From Crocosphaera sp. (GTDB lineage Bacteria > Cyanobacteriota > Cyanobacteriia > Cyanobacteriales > Microcystaceae), in contig JASJBX010000001.1 of NCBI GenBank assembly GCA_030066295.1, positions 1 to 32,905 of the forward strand: a DNA stretch of 32,905 nt, given 5' to 3'. The notes beneath the pieces are model-generated. The model was not told the origin of the DNA. It ran no database searches and saw only the letters and a list, made by a program, of their open reading frames with translations. Of this stretch, positions 1 through 8,886 are shown in pieces (position 1 is the stretch's first letter; each line of letters opens with the position of its first letter). Both the position numbers and the translations under genes were made by a program.

Positions 1-691
1 GTAACTCACGGGCCGGTGGAATATCATTGAGTATATCGGTTGTTTCTTGTATTTCTTCTATTAAAGAAATCAACTTATTTCTCTCTAGAGAGGCTTGATA
101 AATTTCATCGGTTTCCTTATCGATTTCTGTTCTTAATTCTGTTAATAAATGAGGGGGTAAAAAACGAATAACCTCTAATATTAATTTATAGATTTGTTCT
201 CCAGGAAGAGATTTAACTAATTGCCTGATGGCCTTGTATCCAATTATTTTGGTTTTTGTCTTGAAACCCTCTGTCCCAGGCGGTTCCAACTGTTGGGCCA
301 GCATAAATGTGTCACAAATATCTTTAAGATAACTGCAAGAATAATCAACACGGTCGAACACTTTAATGATCAGAGATTTTGCCGAATCACTAAAATTACT
401 CTCCCATTCTGGATAACCAGTCCAGACTATTATTTTTTTGTGAAATTGGGTTTTAGCTAAGGTGTTCGCAAACTTAATTCCGTCTAATTTAGCCCCATCT
501 AAACGCAAATCTAAAACAATCAAAGCGATTTCCTGTTTTCTATCTTTTTTGATGATTTCTAATGCTTCTTCACCACTAACTGCAAAGATAAGTTCATACC
601 AATTCTCGTCTAGAGATGTTTGATATATATGTTTATATAATTCTTGTCTTTTGTCTAACTCATCATCAATAATTAGGATTTTATCTGACAT
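1..691 (-). CDS. Response regulator, receiver domain with unknown C-terminal part (3' end outside window)
   Basis: A minus-strand frame opens with ATG at 691 and stays open to the window edge, giving 230 codons. The N-terminus is a CheY-like receiver: acidic pair D9/D10 (ILIIDDE), phospho-acceptor D61 at the end of strand beta3 (ALIVLDLRLDG), conserved Thr91 (IIVWTG) and a Lys at about 110. Residues from about 125 onward match no output domain I recognise; they are helical and charged, and no HTH, GGDEF or HD motif is visible in the part present. The gene lies 161 bp downstream of the CHASE2 histidine kinase on the same strand, so it is probably that kinase's partner. The whole frame is read directly from the sequence; the pairing is inferred from position. 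Confidence 0.8.
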   Translation of the reverse strand, partial: MSDKILIIDDELDKRQELYKHIYQTSLDENWYELIFAVSGEEALEIIKKDRKQEIALIVLDLRLDGAKLDGIKFANTLAKTQFHKKIIVWTGYPEWESNFSDSAKSLIIKVFDRVDYSCSYLKDICDTFMLAQQLEPPGTEGFKTKTKIIGYKAIRQLVKSLPGEQIYKLILEVIRFLPPHLLTELRTEIDKETDEIYQASLERNKLISLIEEIQETTDILNDIPPAREL

Positions 692-800
692 TGTTTAAGG
701 GCGTTGCTTAGGAATAAATGGGCTTTACTTTATTGTAAACGATGGAATCAGGTTCTCATAGTCGTTTTCATTGACATAGATTATGAACTTTCTAGCTTTG

Positions 801-821
801 AGGCAGGAGGCAGGAGTCAGG
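801..821. repeat. Heptamer tandem repeat (STRR type), 3 units
   Basis: Three heptamers in tandem, AGGCAGG, AGGCAGG and AGTCAGG, lie between the kinase stop and the response-regulator start. Short heptanucleotide tandem repeats (STRR) of this kind are known from cyanobacterial intergenic DNA. Related heptamers occur at 14221-14239 and near 31261-31329. Confidence 0.7.
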
Positions 822-852
822 TTCAAGCTTTGTTTACAAACCTTTATATCGT

Positions 853-2973
853 TTACTGAGCATTTCCAGTGATGGGTATTTCAATCACAAAGCAAGTCGG
901 TTCGATGGGTTCGAGAGAGATTGTTCCGTAGTATTGTTGTTCTAGGATATCTTTAGCTAATGTTAGCCCAATGCCACAGGTTTGTTCCCGACTCTTTTTT
1001 GTTGAGTAAAATGGTTGAAAAATTTTTTTTCTGAGGTTTGCGGGAATTCCTATTCCATTATCTTCAATCAATATTTTTATTGTTTCTTCTGTCATTCTTT
1101 CCGAACGAATGGTAAGACTGGGTTGATAATTAGGGTCTGTTTGTGATTTTTCCCATAGGGCGTAATAGGCATTTTCGATAATGTTTAAAAAAATAAATCT
1201 GATTTCTGAGGGCAGTCCATAAATGGCTGGTAAATTTTCAGATAAATCTAAGTTAACATCAACTACCATATCTTGATTAATTAGTTTAAAATCAAATAGC
1301 ACAATTTTATTACTTTCGATGAGAACTTCGTTAATATTAAGCCACTGTGGTTGTAAGTATTCTGTCTCTCCTACCCGTATTCTGGGTAAAAATCGTTTCA
1401 ATAAATCATTGACAGATTGAAAAATTTGTGTTTCAGTAATACATCGTTTATTGATAGTTTCAAAGAGACGAAAAATTCTGTCTTTTTTCTCATCTGCTTC
1501 GTCTTCATCTAAGATAGTTTCTAACAGATTTAAAAGCTCATAAAATTCTTGCTCTAAATTATTTATGTCGATTCGGTTGGCTGTAATATTTAGATCAAAA
1601 TTAGAATATAAATTTTTTATTTTATGATGTACAAAAGGGGATAACCTTCCGATAAAGGCTAATCTTTCTTGAGCAAGTAACGTATTTTTTAGATTTTCTA
1701 TTTCTATTTTTTGTTGTTGCTCTAATCTTTCTTTATCTTTGATTCGCTGTTGCTGCTCATGTAAAAGCTTTTTTTGCTTTTTTACCCTTTTATGCTGTTC
1801 TTCTCTTAGTTTAAATTCTAAACAAACTAAACCACCAAACATAATATTGAAAGTTACTGCTCTCCCGATAAACACTGAAGGAATCCACAGTTTAGGGAAT
1901 ACAAACAAGCTAATAACATAAATACTTAATAAAAATACTCCCCAGGTTATAGTAATACTCAGCAGGTACTTAGTCCACTTTCTCACTGGATCTAATTCTT
2001 CGCATAACCATAATATTATTGCCCCTGAAGCTATTAACCAGCCATACAAATATAGATACTCTATCGGGTCACTCCATACTTGAACAAAAGGAACATCTGA
2101 CTGTTGGAGAATATTACTAATGATGATCCCTGCTAGTTCAGAGCTATGTAAAAAACTATAAATGTTATTATCTTCGTAAACAGGAGCTTTAAAAATATTT
2201 CTCGGCTCCATATCTCCAACAATAATCAGTTTATCTTGAAAATTGGGAGGGGGGTTATTGATGATCGTATCAAAGGAATAAGTCGTAAAACTTTGACGAT
2301 AATAAGGCCAAGATATCAAGACTTGAAAATCCATTAAATCTTCAACAGAACTGCTATAACCACCATCATTTAATACCGTTAATGGTTTGATAGTTGCTGT
2401 TTTCCCGTCAGGATAATTAATGGTTATGGATTTATTAGTTAAAGCTTTTGTTTCTGTAATAGAAGAACCCGTATTTTCTAAATAGTGTTTACTAACTGCC
2501 CAGATGATATGGGGTTGATCAGAAAACCGTTTATAAAATGGAAATTTTCGCATTATATTATCGGTTTCTGGTGCTATTCTATCATTACTATCAGACTTTA
2601 TTAAAGAAGGCATAGAGGCTATTTGTTCGTTTAGCAATTTCCTCTGTTCTAAACTAGATGGTTGTGCTTCTCTTCTAAAGAATAAACCGACTGTTACGGG
2701 TTTCGCTGAGTTGACTTTTTCTAGAACTTTTATGATAATTTCGTCCGAGGGTGACTCACCATATTGCTTGATATCTTCTTGGGTGTATCCTACAATGATA
2801 ATACGGTCATCCCAAGTGGCGATCGCTCTTTTTGTCCAAAAATAGTCATATCTTTTCAATTCTAGGGTTTCAAAGCCCCCCATGAAGCGTACCATCGTAG
2901 TTATCATAGCAATGCTTGTTGTAATTGTAGCGATCGCTATTTTTCGATTAAACCACCAAGGAATACGATTCAT
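853..2973 (-). CDS. CHASE2 sensor histidine kinase
   Basis: 706 aa, ATG start. Domains in order: an N-terminal signal anchor (about residues 10-30); an extracytoplasmic CHASE2 sensor (about 35-300, with the family-like stretch DRIIIVGYTQEDI and a later KLIIVGD); three predicted membrane helices (about 304-325, 336-358, 362-385); a charged coiled coil (385-435); and a kinase core. The H-box region is FVHHKIKN, with His449/450 as candidate phospho-acceptor. The ATPase shows the N-box (FLNIIENAYYAL, 595-606), G1 (DNGIGIP, 638-644), F-box (FQPF, 652-655) and G2 (GIGLTLAK, 667-674). It should autophosphorylate in response to a periplasmic signal and pass phosphate to the response regulator encoded downstream. 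The ligand cannot be predicted. The doubled His and the KIKN in place of the usual E-[IL]-[RK]-[TNS]-P make the H-box unusual. Confidence 0.9.
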   Translation of the reverse strand: MNRIPWWFNRKIAIATITTSIAMITTMVRFMGGFETLELKRYDYFWTKRAIATWDDRIIIVGYTQEDIKQYGESPSDEIIIKVLEKVNSAKPVTVGLFFRREAQPSSLEQRKLLNEQIASMPSLIKSDSNDRIAPETDNIMRKFPFYKRFSDQPHIIWAVSKHYLENTGSSITETKALTNKSITINYPDGKTATIKPLTVLNDGGYSSSVEDLMDFQVLISWPYYRQSFTTYSFDTIINNPPPNFQDKLIIVGDMEPRNIFKAPVYEDNNIYSFLHSSELAGIIISNILQQSDVPFVQVWSDPIEYLYLYGWLIASGAIILWLCEELDPVRKWTKYLLSITITWGVFLLSIYVISLFVFPKLWIPSVFIGRAVTFNIMFGGLVCLEFKLREEQHKRVKKQKKLLHEQQQRIKDKERLEQQQKIEIENLKNTLLAQERLAFIGRLSPFVHHKIKNLYSNFDLNITANRIDINNLEQEFYELLNLLETILDEDEADEKKDRIFRLFETINKRCITETQIFQSVNDLLKRFLPRIRVGETEYLQPQWLNINEVLIESNKIVLFDFKLINQDMVVDVNLDLSENLPAIYGLPSEIRFIFLNIIENAYYALWEKSQTDPNYQPSLTIRSERMTEETIKILIEDNGIGIPANLRKKIFQPFYSTKKSREQTCGIGLTLAKDILEQQYYGTISLEPIEPTCFVIEIPITGNAQ

Positions 2974-3035
2974 TCTTATCTAATTGATTAATATATATGT
3001 TCGTCTTGAAAAAGACAAAAAAAGCAGTTAAACTT

Positions 3036-3049
3036 GAGCGTAAACGCTC
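3036..3049. promoter_or_regulatory. Palindrome upstream of the PEP-CTERM gene
   Basis: GAGCGT-AA-ACGCTC is a perfect 14-bp palindrome 27 bp before the start of the PEP-CTERM gene, in the 102-bp divergent promoter region shared with the histidine kinase. It is a possible operator; no factor is recognised. Confidence 0.3.
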
Positions 3050-3075
3050 CTTAATTTTATCTAAAAACTATTAGA

Positions 3076-3882
3076 ATGAATACCGTAATAAAACTTATAA
3101 ATTTATCAGTAATTTCAACCAGTTTTTATTTATTATCAACCCTAGAAGCAGCAGCTATTACTATCGGTTATTTTAACAATTCTGACTATACATTGCCAAC
3201 AGAATCTACTACTTTAAGAAATATATTAAACAGTGAAGGCAATACTGTTACGGATTTTGATAGTTTAGACGCTTCAATATGGCAACAAATAGCTGATAAT
3301 AATCAAGTTATTGTAATTCCTGATATCAATCTTCTATCGCTTGCCCCTGATTTACCTTCAGCCACCCAAACGGTTATCAGAAACTATGTGAATAACGGTG
3401 GTGGTTTTTTGATGGTGGGGGAAGTAACAGAAGTCATCCCCGTTTTTAATGATGTTTTTGGGTTCAGTTTTGACGAAGATTTTTGGGGAGGAAGTACCTT
3501 ACTCACAGAAGCAGCACAAGGGACAATTTTTGAGTCTGCCCCCAGTAGTTTAGGTAGTCCCTTACAAACTACAACAATGGCACTGGATTCTTTACCAGCA
3601 GAAACCATTGTTTTCTATGATAATTTGTTAAGTTCTCCCTCCAATGAACAAAATTCCACCAGTGTTTTTGTCACCCCTGTTGGCATGGGGAATATCGCCT
3701 TTAATGGATATACCTATACCAGCCGGGAAGATGATACAGGTTGGGCAGAAGTGACAACATTAACGGTTGAATTTATTGCCAGACAATCTGATATTCAATC
3801 TGTGCCTGAATCCTCAACTATTATGGGTGTTGTGATGACGATGGGAATGGGGTTTTTATCTTTGTTGAAAAAAGTTAGTTAA
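3076..3882 (+). CDS. PEP-CTERM sorted secreted protein
   Basis: 268 aa. An N-terminal signal peptide (about residues 1-28, hydrophobic, with an AAA-type cleavage region LEAAAITIG) precedes a soluble region. That region resembles the GATase1-like/ThuA-like 'open a gap, check whether a value is reached' repeats found in some PEP-CTERM proteins (NNGGGFLMVGE at about 108-118), but I do not assign an enzymatic role. The C-terminus is a PEP-CTERM sorting tag: VPESSTIMG at 243-251, a hydrophobic helix, then basic LLKKVS. Such tags are cut by an exosortase and direct proteins to the cell surface or exopolysaccharide. The motif reads PES rather than PEP, a common variant. No exosortase gene is in the window. 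The 3' end overlaps the convergent neighbour by 4 bp. Confidence 0.8.
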   Translation: MNTVIKLINLSVISTSFYLLSTLEAAAITIGYFNNSDYTLPTESTTLRNILNSEGNTVTDFDSLDASIWQQIADNNQVIVIPDINLLSLAPDLPSATQTVIRNYVNNGGGFLMVGEVTEVIPVFNDVFGFSFDEDFWGGSTLLTEAAQGTIFESAPSSLGSPLQTTTMALDSLPAETIVFYDNLLSSPSNEQNSTSVFVTPVGMGNIAFNGYTYTSREDDTGWAEVTTLTVEFIARQSDIQSVPESSTIMGVVMTMGMGFLSLLKKVS

Positions 3883-5282
3883 GGAGAGTATGGGTTAAAT
3901 TCTTCATCGATAAACAAAGGAATACTCTCGGCAAACATAGGGGGAGGTTCAATAGGTATTCTACTGTTAGATTCAGATTCTATCACCGTTTCATCAACCC
4001 GCTTGAATTCCGAGATTTCTGTTATTTTGGGGTAAGGGGAAAGGATTTGGAAATCGCGAATAATTTTTTCAAAGGTTAGGGTTTGATAAAGTTTGATATT
4101 ATCGCCACAAATTCTATCGGATACTAATTCTTTTGTCCATATAGAGCCTGAGATTTCTGGTAAGTTAACTGCCGTTTTTTTAGCAAACCCCACACCAGCA
4201 TGAGGAGAAAAAATAAAAGCGTTTAATTGATCAGTGACAAAACACATTTTATCATTCATATTAGTGGCATGATTAATAAAAATTAGATTCTCAGCCGAAC
4301 AATCAGATGAACTGTCGCAACTATGGCTTATTTCCCCTTTATTAATTCCCTGTTTTGTATTAACAATAATCATCACTGGTTTTCCCTCAACAACAGTTTT
4401 GAATTCTATGGGTTGATTGGTGTCAAACCTATCCATAACATATTCATAGATTGTGTATCCTTGGATAACTCTGGTGGGAGAATCTTGGGAACGGGGAAAG
4501 CTGGTTTCTCCATCATAATTTCTGTCTAACGTAATAACATGAGACTTAGGAATACGGTTGATAATTTTAGATAAATCGGGTAACTCAGGAAATTCGTAAC
4601 CCACATATTTAACTTGGTCTTTTTGTGGATTAGCAATCCGAATTCTGCTTTTATCAAAATTACAATCATTAATCCAAACATCCCCAGAAAATTCGCTTTT
4701 CATCTTGTTTCCTGTGGCTATCCATAAACTAGGAACATTTTGCTCTAAATAATGAAACTCATAACGAACTTTGGCTTGTAAATTGGCCGTTGTGCCTCGT
4801 TGATTCTTCGCTTGAATGGTGATGATAGCTTGATTATTACCGGGGTGAGTAATATTCATGAGTTGAAAAAATGTATTATTTTCAATCTTAATATCTTCTG
4901 CTCTCGCGTATTCCAAAAGCATATTTTTCGTGTTTCGCCACTCCCTATCAGATTGACAAAGACGAGTCAGGGAAACTAATTCTCTGGCTTCGGTAGAATA
5001 GTAAGGATAAAGTAAGGCCACATCCCAAAAGTCAGGAGAACTTAACAATAACCTGGGATAGTTGAGAAAGAGGTTTTTTATTCGCACTTGAGCAACATCT
5101 GCTGCATTACGAATTTTGGAGGTTTCCAGAGAATCGTTAACTAACCTGTGTCTACTTTGAGATTGGGTTAACATCATGGTAGCAGTCCCCATCATCAACA
5201 AACCTACCAGTAAGACAAAGGTTAAAGCGTGTCCCTGGTGTTTGTTGGTTCGTTGTTTGAAAAGAAAGCTGAAAAAGTTCAA
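3879..5282 (-). CDS. Pilin-like (PilX/HpsA-like) membrane-anchored protein, function unknown
   Basis: 467 aa. A short basic N-terminus ends in HQGHALTF, followed by one hydrophobic helix (about residues 19-40) rich in Leu, Val and Met. This layout resembles the N-terminus of minor pilins and PilX-type proteins, where cleavage follows a Gly, although the Glu usual at +5 is missing. The rest is predicted extracellular (several Cys, beta-rich) and ends in a Pro-rich tail (about 440-467). The first codon is TTG and I see no clear Shine-Dalgarno sequence. I keep it because the next Met lies inside the hydrophobic helix. A CRP-type site lies 57-72 bp upstream of the start, which would fit control together with pili, as in Synechocystis. 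The family assignment is tentative; it could be any single-pass surface protein. Confidence 0.6.
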   Translation of the reverse strand: MNFFSFLFKQRTNKHQGHALTFVLLVGLLMMGTATMMLTQSQSRHRLVNDSLETSKIRNAADVAQVRIKNLFLNYPRLLLSSPDFWDVALLYPYYSTEARELVSLTRLCQSDREWRNTKNMLLEYARAEDIKIENNTFFQLMNITHPGNNQAIITIQAKNQRGTTANLQAKVRYEFHYLEQNVPSLWIATGNKMKSEFSGDVWINDCNFDKSRIRIANPQKDQVKYVGYEFPELPDLSKIINRIPKSHVITLDRNYDGETSFPRSQDSPTRVIQGYTIYEYVMDRFDTNQPIEFKTVVEGKPVMIIVNTKQGINKGEISHSCDSSSDCSAENLIFINHATNMNDKMCFVTDQLNAFIFSPHAGVGFAKKTAVNLPEISGSIWTKELVSDRICGDNIKLYQTLTFEKIIRDFQILSPYPKITEISEFKRVDETVIESESNSRIPIEPPPMFAESIPLFIDEEFNPYSP

Positions 5283-5338
5283 GAATAGTTAAGTATAATA
5301 ATAACTATCCTAGGATATGATGGAAAGCAGACAATAGC

Positions 5339-5354
5339 TGTGATTACTATCACA
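5339..5354. promoter_or_regulatory. CRP/SYCRP1-type operator TGTGA-N6-TCACA
   Basis: TGTGA at 5339-5343 and TCACA at 5350-5354 form the exact consensus half-sites with the exact 6-bp spacer. The flanking bases extend the palindrome to CTGTGAT-N4-ATCACAG. It lies between argH and the pilin-like gene, both on the minus strand, and upstream of the latter's start at 5282. A -10-like TAGGAT (minus strand, 5307-5312) with TTGTCT 16 bp before it lies between site and start. There is no T-run after the dyad, so it is not a good terminator for argH. Confidence 0.6.
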
Positions 5355-5438
5355 GGAAGACTAGAGAAAACTCCCTGATAAGTAGGACGTAGGGACTCAT
5401 AGTTTAGACTTGATTGCTAACCGAAATAATATGATTAA

Positions 5439-6827
5439 TTAAGACAATTCAAGCTGTTTTTTTGCCCTTTCAATCGCTTGCTCAATTTGTTCAAACCCTG
5501 TTCCACCGTAACTATTACGGGCTGCGACTACTTGTTTAGGGGTAATAGCTTCATAGATATCGGCTTCAAATTTAGGGTGTAATGCTTGCCATTCTTCTAG
5601 GGTTAAATCTTTTAATAATTTTCCTGCTGCTAAACTGGTTTTAACCACTTTGCCTACTAAATTATAAGCCTCGCGGAAAGGAACCCCTTTTGCTGCTAAA
5701 TAATCAGCTACATCTGTCGCATTGGAAAAGTCTTCGGCCACAGCTTCACTTAATCTTTCTTGACGAAAGGTGATACCTTCATCTAATAACACCGTCATAG
5801 CTTCTAAACACCCCTTAACGGTTTTTACGCCGTCAAAGATGGCTTCTTTGTCTTCTTGGAGGTCTTTATTGTAGGCTAGGGGTAATCCCTTCATCAGCAC
5901 CAACAACCCCTGCAAATGCCCAAAAACGCGCCCTGCTTTGCCCCTTACCAACTCAGGAACATCGGGATTTTTCTTTTGGGGCATAATACTCGATCCCGTG
6001 GCGCAACTATCGGTTAAACTGATAAAGCCGAACTCTTGAGAAGCCCAGAGAATCATCTCTTCGCTCAAACGACTGAGATGCACCATAATTAAACTGGCTG
6101 CATTGAGAAATTCGATGGCAAAGTCGCGATCGCTGACTCCATCTAAACTATTCCCATACACCTCCCCAAAGCCCAATAATTCTGCACTATAATGGCGATC
6201 GATGGGAAAAGTCGTACCAGCCAACGCTCCACATCCTAAAGGAGAAACATTTGTTCTATTATAAATTTCTCCTAACCGTTCCCAGTCCCGTTGAGCCATT
6301 TGGAAGTAAGCGAGAAGATGATGAGCGAGACTAATGGGTTGGGCCCGTTGCAGATGGGTGTAACCGGGGATTAAGGTTTCAACATTTCCTTGAGCATGGG
6401 TTAATAAGACTTGTTGAAATTCTCTAATTTGTTGGCGTATTTGTTCAATTTGATCCCGTAGATAGAGACGGATATCCGTTCCCACCTGATCGTTACGCGA
6501 TCGCGCTGTGTGTAGCTTTTTACCCACATCACCGACTAATTCTGTTAAACGTCTTTCGACAGCAAAATGAACGTCTTCTTGATCGATATCTGGGGTAAAA
6601 TTGCCATCTCGATATTCTTGACGAATTGTTTCTAACCCATTGACTAATTGTTGAGCTTCTGCATCAGTAATAATTTCTGTTTTCGCTAACATTTTAGCGT
6701 GGGCAATCGATCCCGTCAGATCGTATTCAATCAGTTGAATATCGAAAGTAATACTGGCATTAAATTCAACAATTGCCGGGTGTAAACTCCCTTCAAAGCG
6801 ATCGCTCCAAGTCTTTTTTTGTGTCAC
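5439..6827 (-). CDS. argH: Argininosuccinate lyase
   Basis: 462 aa, the normal length for ArgH. It cleaves argininosuccinate to arginine and fumarate in the last step of arginine synthesis, in the cytosol as a homotetramer. Family motifs are all present: HTARSRND (106-113), GYTHLQ (155-160), and the fumarase/lyase signature [12 protein letters not shown] (278-289) with the catalytic Ser in the flexible loop. The start codon is GTG (protein [14 protein letters not shown]); AAGG lies 7 bp upstream. The gene stands alone, with 156 bp to the next gene downstream and 47 bp to the small gene upstream on the same strand. In cyanobacteria arginine also feeds cyanophycin. Confidence 0.97.
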   Translation of the reverse strand: MTQKKTWSDRFEGSLHPAIVEFNASITFDIQLIEYDLTGSIAHAKMLAKTEIITDAEAQQLVNGLETIRQEYRDGNFTPDIDQEDVHFAVERRLTELVGDVGKKLHTARSRNDQVGTDIRLYLRDQIEQIRQQIREFQQVLLTHAQGNVETLIPGYTHLQRAQPISLAHHLLAYFQMAQRDWERLGEIYNRTNVSPLGCGALAGTTFPIDRHYSAELLGFGEVYGNSLDGVSDRDFAIEFLNAASLIMVHLSRLSEEMILWASQEFGFISLTDSCATGSSIMPQKKNPDVPELVRGKAGRVFGHLQGLLVLMKGLPLAYNKDLQEDKEAIFDGVKTVKGCLEAMTVLLDEGITFRQERLSEAVAEDFSNATDVADYLAAKGVPFREAYNLVGKVVKTSLAAGKLLKDLTLEEWQALHPKFEADIYEAITPKQVVAARNSYGGTGFEQIEQAIERAKKQLELS

Positions 6828-6874
6828 GGTTAACCTTTTTTAGAAATAATAATAAACAATTACGTTATTCTCTT

Positions 6875-7117
6875 TTAAGAAGTAAAAGTTCGGAATATAT
6901 AGCCAAGAACAAAGCCAATACCTAAAGCCCAAACTTGTCCTGACTCAATAAAATTTCTCCAAGATTTTTGCATTTTCTCAATTATTTGGGGATCTTCTAT
7001 TTTTTGAGCCAACAAGTGAGTCATCTCTAGGGGAGGATAATGGAATAAGGATAAAGGATCTAACCACCAAGAAACTTGGAGCCAATCTAGGTGGATGGTC
7101 GGTTCAAACAACAGCAT
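6875..7117 (-). CDS. Small membrane protein, unknown function
   Basis: 80 aa, ATG start with AAGG upstream. The N-terminal two thirds look soluble and Trp-rich (LDWLQVSWWLDP), followed by a helical stretch, and one membrane helix lies near the C-terminus (about residues 60-77, VWALGIGFVLGYIF). It sits 47 bp upstream of argH and 71 bp downstream of the phosphatase gene, all on the minus strand, so it may be co-transcribed. I do not recognise the family. The tidy single helix and the position between two real genes make it a probable real gene rather than a chance frame. Confidence 0.6.
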   Translation of the reverse strand: MLLFEPTIHLDWLQVSWWLDPLSLFHYPPLEMTHLLAQKIEDPQIIEKMQKSWRNFIESGQVWALGIGFVLGYIFRTFTS

Positions 7118-7188
7118 ATCGAAGCCTTGAGTGTTTAATCATTGTAGACACACAGACATTAGGTTTTTTTGAGCAACCCGATTGTCTC

Positions 7189-8211
7189 TCAAGAATTTGA
7201 GTTTACCCGCATTACAATTAAAGTCATATCATCACTGTTATTGTGTCCTGAGCCAATAAATGCTTTAATTTGCTTAAACAAGTAATCAAGGATGTCCTGA
7301 GGACTATCATAGCGTTGACATCCTTCTTCAAAGATTTTAATAAGATTTTCTTCATCAAAGCGGTGTCCTTTCTGATTGACTGCATCGGTGAAACCATCGG
7401 TATAGTAGAGAATGGTATCTCCGGGTGCGAGTTGGGTTTGACCATCTTCGTATTGAGAATCCGGATCTAATCCAATCAACATCCCATCCGTATCGAGTTT
7501 TTCGATGGTTTGGCTGGCTTTTTGCCACAGTAACGGGGGATTATGTGCAGCATTACTATAGGATAATATTTTGGTTTTGGGATCGTACTCAGAATAAAAT
7601 AAGGTGACGAAACGATGAGAATTATCTAAATCCACATACATGACACGATTAAGATGTTGCAGAATTCTCGCAGGAGAATGGCCATTTAACACTTCTGCTC
7701 GTAACATTCCTCTGGTCATGGTCATAATTAAACCAGCCGGAACCCCTTTACCCATAACATCCCCAATCACAATACTCCAGGGAACGGATGTGGCCGGATC
7801 ACCTCGTTTAATTTCTTGCTCTTGACGTAATTGGTCATAGTTGGTGGGAATAAAGTCGTAATAATCCCCTCCTACTCGATTCGCGGTTTGACAACGAGCA
7901 GCCAGTTCTATCCCTTCAATCATAGGACATTGACGGGGTAATAACCGCAGTTGAATTTCCGAAGCAATTTCGAGTTCTCGGTCTTGTCTTTCTTTAGAAC
8001 GTAATTCGACGGTTAATTCGTTATTGGCAATGGCTACGGATGTTTGATCAGCCACTAATTGTAATAATTTGCGTCTGGTTTGGGTCCAAACATATTCGGA
8101 ATCACTACTAAATACGTAAACTCGTCCCCTTTCTAAGTTTTTAACCAAAATTGGGGTGCTATACAGACGGATCTTTTTTCCTAATGCTTGACGAATTTTC
8201 TCATCTAGCAT
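7189..8211 (-). CDS. PP2C-type (SpoIIE/RsbU-like) phosphatase, C-terminal part of a split gene
   Basis: 340 aa. The N-terminal 65 residues read as the second half of a GAF domain (LVADQTSVAIANNELTVEL is the typical last helix). After a linker helix comes a SpoIIE-type PP2C domain (about 90-337). Its metal-binding and core motifs are visible: GGDYYDF, GDVMGKGVPAG, YTDGFTDA and NSDDMTLIV. RsbU/SpoIIE enzymes dephosphorylate anti-sigma-factor antagonists in partner-switching systems. The ATG at 8211 overlaps the TAG of the upstream frame (ATGCTAG, a 7-base overlap) and has no Shine-Dalgarno sequence. In cyanobacterial homologues that I recall (Slr2031-like, about 460 aa) the two parts are one protein, so this is either a frameshifted gene or a translationally coupled split. 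Confidence 0.85.
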   Translation of the reverse strand: MLDEKIRQALGKKIRLYSTPILVKNLERGRVYVFSSDSEYVWTQTRRKLLQLVADQTSVAIANNELTVELRSKERQDRELEIASEIQLRLLPRQCPMIEGIELAARCQTANRVGGDYYDFIPTNYDQLRQEQEIKRGDPATSVPWSIVIGDVMGKGVPAGLIMTMTRGMLRAEVLNGHSPARILQHLNRVMYVDLDNSHRFVTLFYSEYDPKTKILSYSNAAHNPPLLWQKASQTIEKLDTDGMLIGLDPDSQYEDGQTQLAPGDTILYYTDGFTDAVNQKGHRFDEENLIKIFEEGCQRYDSPQDILDYLFKQIKAFIGSGHNNSDDMTLIVMRVNSNS

Positions 8212-8624
8212 AAAGATAAGGCAGGGGTAACTTGTTGCTCATGTGTTTCCTCAATAATCTTATTAATAGCTTGTCGAATCTCTTGCGCCATTTGATGATC
8301 TTGACAATGTAATTGTTCAAGGGATATGTCGTTTTGATGTTTCGAGAGCATCAAAGCACTACCATCGGCATCGGTGACTCTTGCTGCCATTAGAGGGGTC
8401 AGTTCTAAAAATTGATTGAGATTATTAAAACTTCGCAGAGCAAACCCTAGAGAACTTAAGAGGTTTTGGACTTTATTTTGTTCTCGATATAAACTAGCGA
8501 CAAGTTCCTTGAGGGCAAATACTGGTGTAGACTCACTGGATGATTCACCGATAGACCTGTGCATTTTAGAGGAAGGCTGTTGTTTAATTGACACAGCAGT
8601 CATGATATCAGGAGATGAGGACAT
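8205..8624 (-). CDS. N-terminal half of the GAF-PP2C phosphatase (split frame)
   Basis: 139 aa. Residues 1-35 are Ser-rich and probably disordered. A helix follows (about 36-60, ELVASLYREQNKVQNLLSSL), then the first half of a GAF-like domain (about 65-128, LMAARVTDADGSALML). It stops with TAG at 8205 while the downstream phosphatase starts in the -1 frame at 8211 and continues the same GAF domain. The peptide alone has half a sensor domain and no catalytic residues, so it makes sense only together with its neighbour. The window cannot tell a sequencing or assembly indel from a true mutation or from coupling. Confidence 0.7.
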   Translation of the reverse strand: MSSSPDIMTAVSIKQQPSSKMHRSIGESSSESTPVFALKELVASLYREQNKVQNLLSSLGFALRSFNNLNQFLELTPLMAARVTDADGSALMLSKHQNDISLEQLHCQDHQMAQEIRQAINKIIEETHEQQVTPALSLC

Positions 8625-8829
8625 TGATTGACAACCAAAATGATTTTCTCTATCCTAGACCCTGAGATTTTCAAGAGGATTGATTTTCTCCCTATGGTTC
8701 AGAGTATAGTTAGTTGGACATACTGGGATTAAACAAAACTCGAATCAGGGCTGGTTAATAATAACGTTAATTTACGAATCTGCCAATAGATTTCGGTAAA
8801 AATTTCAACTTTTGAGGTAAAAAATTATG

Positions 8830-8854
8830 GAGGCTTGGTTGTCTCAAGCCTCCA
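8830..8854 (-). terminator. Rho-independent terminator of the coiled-coil gene
   Basis: A perfect 9-bp stem GGAGGCTTG / CAAGCCTCC with a 7-nt loop lies 33 bp past the stop of the coiled-coil gene. On the minus strand it is followed by ATAATTTTTT. Position, stem and U-run agree. Confidence 0.8.
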
Positions 8855-8886
8855 CATTCTAATTTTGCTAACCAAGATTTTAAGAT

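Noticed and set aside
5338-5355. Terminator for argH
   Set aside because: The dyad CTGTGAT/ATCACAG is not followed by a T-run on the minus strand; the CRP consensus explains it better.
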